A stretch of 34,619 bases of DNA from a bacterium. GTDB taxonomy: Bacteria; Campylobacterota; Campylobacteria; Campylobacterales; Sulfurovaceae. Every line of letters starts with the position of its first letter. The stretch's first letter is position 1. Of the stretch, positions 30,767 to 34,619 are shown piece by piece. The stretch lies in contig JAHJJU010000090.1 of assembly GCA_018822805.1 (NCBI GenBank), forward strand, positions 1-34,619. Direction: 5' to 3'. A program made the position numbers and the translations under genes. The notes beneath the pieces were generated by a model. It ran no database searches, was not told the DNA's origin, and saw only the letters and a list, made by a program, of their open reading frames with translations.

Positions 30767-32629
30767 TTAAAGTGCCTTTGTTGCTACTTTTGCTACTCTA
30801 TTGGCAAAAGCAGATTTATCTTTTGGCTCTAAACCTTCGGACAATTTAGCAGAATCCAATAAAATCCATGCCATATCTGTGAAAGTTTCATCATCTTCAA
30901 GCTTATCAAGTTTTTTAATCATCTCATGCTCCGGATTGACCTCTAAAATAAGTGGCGTCTCCGGCATCTCTTGACCCATCTGTGCAAACATATACGCCAT
31001 ACCGGCCATAGGATCGTTAGCATCTTTAACCACACATGAGGGACTTGTAGTCAGTCTCGTTGTTGTTTTAACCTCTTTTACTTCATCACCAAGCACTTCA
31101 GCAATTTTATCGGTTAGTGATTTAAACTCTTTACTTATCTCTTCTTTCTCTTTTTCTGTTTTAGAATCAGGAGCATCCATGGTCGTAATGTCTTTAAAAT
31201 TCCACTCTTTAAAGGCACCAATCATCGGTGTTACAATCTCATCAATCTCTTTATCATCTAAAATAAGTACTTCAATATTGGCTTTTTTATACGCTTCAAG
31301 TAATGGTGAATTTCTAAGCACTTTCTCATTTTCACCCACAATATAGTAGATCTCTTTTTTCTCAGAATCACCACGACTCATGTAATCATCTAAAGAAACC
31401 CTACCTTCTTGGGTTGAAGATTTGTAACGTACAATCTCAAGCAACAACTCTTTATTCACATGATCTTGGAAAATTCCCTCTTTAATCACCTTGTTGTATT
31501 GTTCAGTAAACGTTACTGCATCATCACCTTTAAGTTTTTTAATTGCTTGAAGAATTTTTTTGGTCGAGTTTTGTTTGATGTTTGCCAAAATTCGGTTCTC
31601 TTGAAGAATTTCACGGCTGACATTGAGTGGTAAATCTTCTGAATCAATAATTCCTTTTACAAAGCGTAAATAGGTAGGTAACAACTCTTTGTCATCATCG
31701 GTAATAAAGACTCTTTTCACATACAATTTCACACCCGATTGATAATCTGCTCGGTAGAGATCCATCGGTGCTCTTTTTGGAAGGTAAAAAAGTGTCGTAA
31801 ACTCTTGAGCACCCTCTACTTTATTGTGTAAATAGGTCAAGGGCTCATCATCACCGTGTGCCAATGACTTGTAAAACTCTACATAGTCCTCTTTTTTTAG
31901 CTCGGTTTTTGACAGTGTCCAAAGTGCTGTTGCAGCATTGGCTTGTTCAGACTTTTTAACCTTTTTGGTCACTTTGTCGTCACCTTCACCGGTGGTCTCC
32001 TCTTCGCTAAAGTGCATCATAATTGGGTAAGCGATGTGGTTAGAGTACTTCTTAACCACCTCTTCAACTCTCCACTTACTTAAAAACTCTTTCTCATCAT
32101 CGTTGAGTTTAATGTAAACAATGGTTCCATGCTCCTCTTTGGTCACAGGCTTAATTTCAAACTCACCTGTACCATCGGTGCTGAACATAAACGCTTGTTC
32201 TTCACCGGCTTTTTTAGTAATCACATCTACCTTAGTTGAAACCATAAAGACCGAGTAGAACCCGACTCCAAACTGACCGATAAGGTTAGAATCTTTTTTT
32301 GCATCACCGGTTAGGCTCTCTACAAATGACTTGGTACCCGACTTGGCAATGGTTCCAAGATTGTTCAGTAAATCTTCTTCGTTCATTCCAAGACCATTAT
32401 CGGCAATGGTTAACGTTCCGTCTACTTCATCTATATTAATGTTGATTTTACCGACCCAGTTCTCTTCTTTAAACTGCTCATCGGTCAATTGCATATAATT
32501 AAATTTATCTATCGCATCACTTGAGTTTGAAACCAACTCTCGTATAAAAATCTCTTTGTTTGAGTAAAGTGAATGGGTCATTAATTTTAAGAGTTGACCT
32601 ATCTCTGTTTGAAACTGATGTTTTGCCAT
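30767..32629 (-). CDS. htpG: Chaperone HtpG (Hsp90)
   Basis: 620 residues, normal length. The N-terminal GHKL ATPase shows NSSDAIDK, DNGLGM and GQFGVGFYSVF. Middle-domain motifs RVFITDDDKELLP and DLPLNVSREILQ follow, and a C-terminal dimerisation domain completes it. It folds and remodels client proteins in the cytosol. Strong vegetative promoter upstream; divergent from rlpA. Confidence 0.98.
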   Translation of the reverse strand: MAKHQFQTEIGQLLKLMTHSLYSNKEIFIRELVSNSSDAIDKFNYMQLTDEQFKEENWVGKININIDEVDGTLTIADNGLGMNEEDLLNNLGTIAKSGTKSFVESLTGDAKKDSNLIGQFGVGFYSVFMVSTKVDVITKKAGEEQAFMFSTDGTGEFEIKPVTKEEHGTIVYIKLNDDEKEFLSKWRVEEVVKKYSNHIAYPIMMHFSEEETTGEGDDKVTKKVKKSEQANAATALWTLSKTELKKEDYVEFYKSLAHGDDEPLTYLHNKVEGAQEFTTLFYLPKRAPMDLYRADYQSGVKLYVKRVFITDDDKELLPTYLRFVKGIIDSEDLPLNVSREILQENRILANIKQNSTKKILQAIKKLKGDDAVTFTEQYNKVIKEGIFQDHVNKELLLEIVRYKSSTQEGRVSLDDYMSRGDSEKKEIYYIVGENEKVLRNSPLLEAYKKANIEVLILDDKEIDEIVTPMIGAFKEWNFKDITTMDAPDSKTEKEKEEISKEFKSLTDKIAEVLGDEVKEVKTTTRLTTSPSCVVKDANDPMAGMAYMFAQMGQEMPETPLILEVNPEHEMIKKLDKLEDDETFTDMAWILLDSAKLSEGLEPKDKSAFANRVAKVATKAL

Positions 32630-32662
32630 CGTGCATGTTCCTTTTGTCTAAATTTTTTTGAG

Positions 32663-32691
32663 ATTATAGTATATTTTTGGTAATTTTTCAA
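32663..32691 (-). promoter_or_regulatory. Sigma-70 promoter of htpG
   Basis: TTGAAA (complement at 32686-32691), 17-base spacer, TATAAT (complement at 32663-32668), about 35 bases before the htpG ATG. Near-consensus -35 and -10 with ideal spacing. Confidence 0.8.
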
Positions 32692-32855
32692 GAGTTATAG
32701 TTAACTTTGTAAATAAACCTTAGTCAATATGACTAACAGTTAAAGCAAAAAGTGCTCATTTTTAAAAAAGTGACATTTATTTACACTTTTTATCGTTAAA
32801 AACAGTTTAAAATAATATAATATCATTCATATTAAAATTTGGGAGATATTATTTT

Positions 32856-33602
32856 ATGAAATTAAATAATATGATAAAAAAGAGCCTTCTACTACTTGGT
32901 CTGATCGCTCTTTTTATGACAGGAAGCACTGCTAAAGATGCCAACATCTTAGCCTACAAAGACAGAGGAATCAAATACTACCCCCGATACGTCAAAAAAG
33001 GTCTTATTAAAATAGGCAAAGCAAGTTGGTATGGCGAACCTTTTCACGGAAGACTCACAGCCAACGGTGAACGCTACAACATGTACAGCATGACTGCTGC
33101 ACACCGAACCTACGCCATGAATACCGTACTTAAAGTCACCAATCTAAAAAACAAAAAATCGGTTAAAGTACGGGTCAATGACCGAGGACCATTCTACTCA
33201 TCACGAAATATCGACCTCTCTTACGGTGCTGCTAAAAAATTGGGAATTACCAAACAAGGTATTGGAAAAGTAAAAATAGAAGTGCTACACCATACTCAGA
33301 AACCGGCTACCTACAAAGCTGCCTCCATCAAAAAAACTTCGGTAAAGAAAACAAAAGTCGTTCAAAAGAAAAAGAGTAAAACCGTTCCTAGAAACAACTT
33401 GGTACAAATCGCCTCCTTCTTTGACCCAAAAAGTGCTAAAAAATTCAAAAATCAACAAAAATACAAAAACATGACCATTGTTAAACGTTACCTAAAAAGT
33501 AAAAAAAGAACAGCCTACAAAGTCGTCATAAAATGCACCCCATGGGAAGCAAAAAAACTCATCAGCTCTAAAAAATTCTCCGGAGCTTTTTTATTGTCGT
33601 AG
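32856..33602 (+). CDS. rlpA: RlpA-like septal ring lytic transglycosylase
   Basis: 248 residues: signal peptide without a lipobox Cys, then a double-psi beta-barrel (GKASWYGEPFHGRLTANGE, MTAAHRTYAMNT, VRVNDRGPF, DLSYGAAKKLGI) and a C-terminal SPOR domain (from about 180, LVQIASFFDPKSAKKF). RlpA cleaves peptidoglycan lacking stem peptides at the septum; SPOR binds such glycan. A very basic linker (KKTSVKKTKVVQKKKSK) joins the two. TAATATAAT -10 upstream. Confidence 0.93.
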   Translation: MKLNNMIKKSLLLLGLIALFMTGSTAKDANILAYKDRGIKYYPRYVKKGLIKIGKASWYGEPFHGRLTANGERYNMYSMTAAHRTYAMNTVLKVTNLKNKKSVKVRVNDRGPFYSSRNIDLSYGAAKKLGITKQGIGKVKIEVLHHTQKPATYKAASIKKTSVKKTKVVQKKKSKTVPRNNLVQIASFFDPKSAKKFKNQQKYKNMTIVKRYLKSKKRTAYKVVIKCTPWEAKKLISSKKFSGAFLLS

Positions 33603-33643
33603 AGATATGCATATTCATATTTCTTGACAGATCGGGCATGTAG

Positions 33644-33665
33644 GGGCAGAGCCATGTCTCTGCCC
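33644..33665. repeat. REP palindrome, family 2, copy 1
   Basis: GTAGG head, perfect 8-bp stem GGGCAGAG/CTCTGCCC, loop CCATGT, then TTTGTTGGCAT. First of five copies around the second RAYT gene. Confidence 0.9.
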
Positions 33666-33770
33666 TTTGTTGGCATGAATTAATGTTTGTTGTGTATAAA
33701 ATCCCCATCAAAAATTCAAAATACAAAATATAAATTTTAAACATTAAAATTCATTAGTATATTGGGCAAA

Positions 33771-33792
33771 GGGTAGAGACACGGCTCTACCC
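33771..33792. repeat. REP palindrome, family 2, copy 2 (inverted)
   Basis: Stem GGGTAGAG/CTCTACCC, loop ACACGG; opposite orientation to copy 1, about 105 bases away. The stem differs from copy 1 by a paired C-to-T/G-to-A change, so pairing is kept. Copies 1 and 2 form a BIME-like pair with an AT-rich spacer. Confidence 0.9.
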
Positions 33793-33816
33793 CTACAGGT
33801 CGCATAGGTTAAAAAA

Positions 33817-34353
33817 TTATTTTGTATATAAAACATCATCTGCCCATTGTTGTGGATTATTTTTCATATATTCTTGAATTTCTGACAATGATTTTTCATT
33901 TCGAATAATATGTTCGTAATAATTTCGTTGCCAAACTCTTTTATAAAAAGCTGGATAAATATTCGATTTCACCCCACGAATATATTCATTAGTCGTCATT
34001 GTCTTAAACCATTGCAACACCTCAGACAAACCATGTAGGGGCAGAGCCATGTCTCTGCCCTTTGTTGGCATAAAAATTGACAAAACAAAATGAACATGAT
34101 TTGGCATGATTACCATTCCATCTATAGAAATACCTTCAAAATTATTATCTAATTTATGTAACCATTTTTGAATCATTTTCCCTGCATTGTTTAAAAGCAT
34201 CTCATTATCAATAATTTCTCCAAAAAGATGTTCTCGATTTTGTGTACAAATGGTAATAAAATATGCACCATTTTTATAATAATCATAATGTTTTAATCGT
34301 ATTGATTTTCGGTTGTTTTTATTTGAATTATTTGTCATAAAAATATTATACAT
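33817..34353 (-). CDS. RAYT transposase with REP inside its frame
   Basis: 178 residues (a start at 34338 is equally good). Y1_Tnp/HUH transposase of the REP-associated type: HVH at 86-88 in IMPNHVHFVL, WQRNYYEHIIRNE, and likely catalytic Y162 in IQEYMKNNPQQW. Residues about 95-108 (MPTKGRDMALPLHG) are encoded by a REP element inserted in frame just after the HUH strand. The frame stays open, but the extra residues sit near the active-site core, so activity is uncertain. Only distantly similar to the RAYT at 3340, with a different REP family around it. Confidence 0.9.
   Translation of the reverse strand: MYNIFMTNNSNKNNRKSIRLKHYDYYKNGAYFITICTQNREHLFGEIIDNEMLLNNAGKMIQKWLHKLDNNFEGISIDGMVIMPNHVHFVLSIFMPTKGRDMALPLHGLSEVLQWFKTMTTNEYIRGVKSNIYPAFYKRVWQRNYYEHIIRNEKSLSEIQEYMKNNPQQWADDVLYTK
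34039..34060. repeat. REP palindrome, family 2, copy 3, inside transposase gene
   Basis: Stem GGGCAGAG/CTCTGCCC with loop CCATGT, identical to copy 1 including the GTAG head and TTTGTTGGCAT tail, within the coding region of the RAYT gene. Confidence 0.95.
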
Positions 34354-34440
34354 ATTGTTTTTTTTAAATACTAAAAATATGTCAAATTGTCATATTTTTT
34401 AACATTTCAAACATTCAAATTTATTAGCATTTCAGGCAAA

Positions 34441-34462
34441 GGGTCAAGACATGGCTTGACCC
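34441..34462. repeat. REP palindrome, family 2, copy 4 (inverted)
   Basis: Stem GGGTCAAG/CTTGACCC, loop ACATGG. Two stem positions differ from copy 2 and both are compensated on the other arm. The flank CCTACAGGTCG matches copy 2. Confidence 0.9.
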
Positions 34463-34511
34463 CTACAGGTCGTATAGATTAAAAAATCTCTACAACCTAT
34501 TGAACCCGTAG

Positions 34512-34533
34512 GGGCAGAGCCATGTCTCTGCCC
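34512..34533. repeat. REP palindrome, family 2, copy 5
   Basis: Stem GGGCAGAG/CTCTGCCC as in copies 1 and 3. The downstream flank (GGCATGAATTAATGT and later CCCCATCAAAAA) repeats that of copy 1, so the start of another BIME runs into the window's end. Confidence 0.9.
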
Positions 34534-34585
34534 TTTGTTGGCATGAATTAATGTCTATTATTTTTAAATATCCCCATCAAAAAAA

Positions 34586-34609
34586 ACATTCAAACATTCA
34601 AACATTCAA
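34586..34609. repeat. Short tandem repeat ACATTCAA x3
   Basis: Three exact 8-base units in the AT-rich spacer after REP copy 5. Related ACATTCAA/ACATTTCAA units occur at about 34402-34418, so the spacer itself expands by slippage. Confidence 0.8.
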
Positions 34610-34619
34610 ATTCGTTAAC

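Noticed and set aside
33638-34619. Repeats near the end considered as a CRISPR array
   Set aside because: The repeats are palindromic, in both orientations, irregularly spaced, and one is inside a RAYT gene; spacers are alike. This is REP/BIME structure.

Overview
The window looks like a chromosome segment of a Campylobacterota (epsilonproteobacterial) organism, probably a free-living Sulfurimonas/Sulfurovum/Arcobacter-like lineage. The DNA is AT-rich. Gene order nth - peb4-type PPIase - class II fba matches what is known from Campylobacter jejuni, and a UPF0323 lipoprotein sits directly before a glutathionylspermidine-synthase-family gene. The assignment rests on protein resemblance and synteny only.

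Layout. (1) 1-6671 is core: a response regulator with an unusual ribbon-helix-helix-like tail, a PLP enzyme overlapping hisD, a REP-associated transposase (RAYT) with four REP palindromes, fba with the periplasmic PPIase, and divergent nth. (2) About 6672-18940 is an accessory island, almost all on the minus strand, of secreted, lipoprotein and membrane proteins. It holds two tightly packed gene sets. One has an alpha/beta-hydrolase-like exoenzyme (10609-12315) between a small inner-membrane protein and a small secreted protein. The other has a zinc phospholipase-C-like exoenzyme (14230-16809) between duplicated lipoproteins and small secreted proteins. The two enzymes have unrelated catalytic halves but a homologous C-terminal domain of about 200 residues, and each is followed in its operon by a member of a small secreted protein family. 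The island also holds relics: an nth fragment, an IS3 transposase fragment, a truncated second phospholipase, and a deleted copy of a small gene. (3) 18941-20880 is an OmpR-type two-component system directly upstream of the island. (4) 20915-33602 is core again: pepD, radA, an MlaE-type permease, acpS, nhaA, a YgjP-like protease, a Uma2 protein, the GSP-synthase pair, htpG and rlpA. (5) 33603-34619 is a second RAYT locus with a different REP family; one REP lies inside the transposase reading frame.

How the parts may work together. Four places in and beside the island carry the same promoter architecture: two AACACT-like half-sites 10 bp apart, seven bases, then a TATAST -10 box. One copy lies immediately downstream of the response-regulator gene, so the two-component system is the natural candidate regulator of a secreted lipid-attacking enzyme set. 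Shared C-terminal domain plus exchangeable catalytic domain plus small secreted partner resembles a modular exotoxin or exoenzyme system. That reading is inference; the homologies and gene packing are read directly from the sequence.
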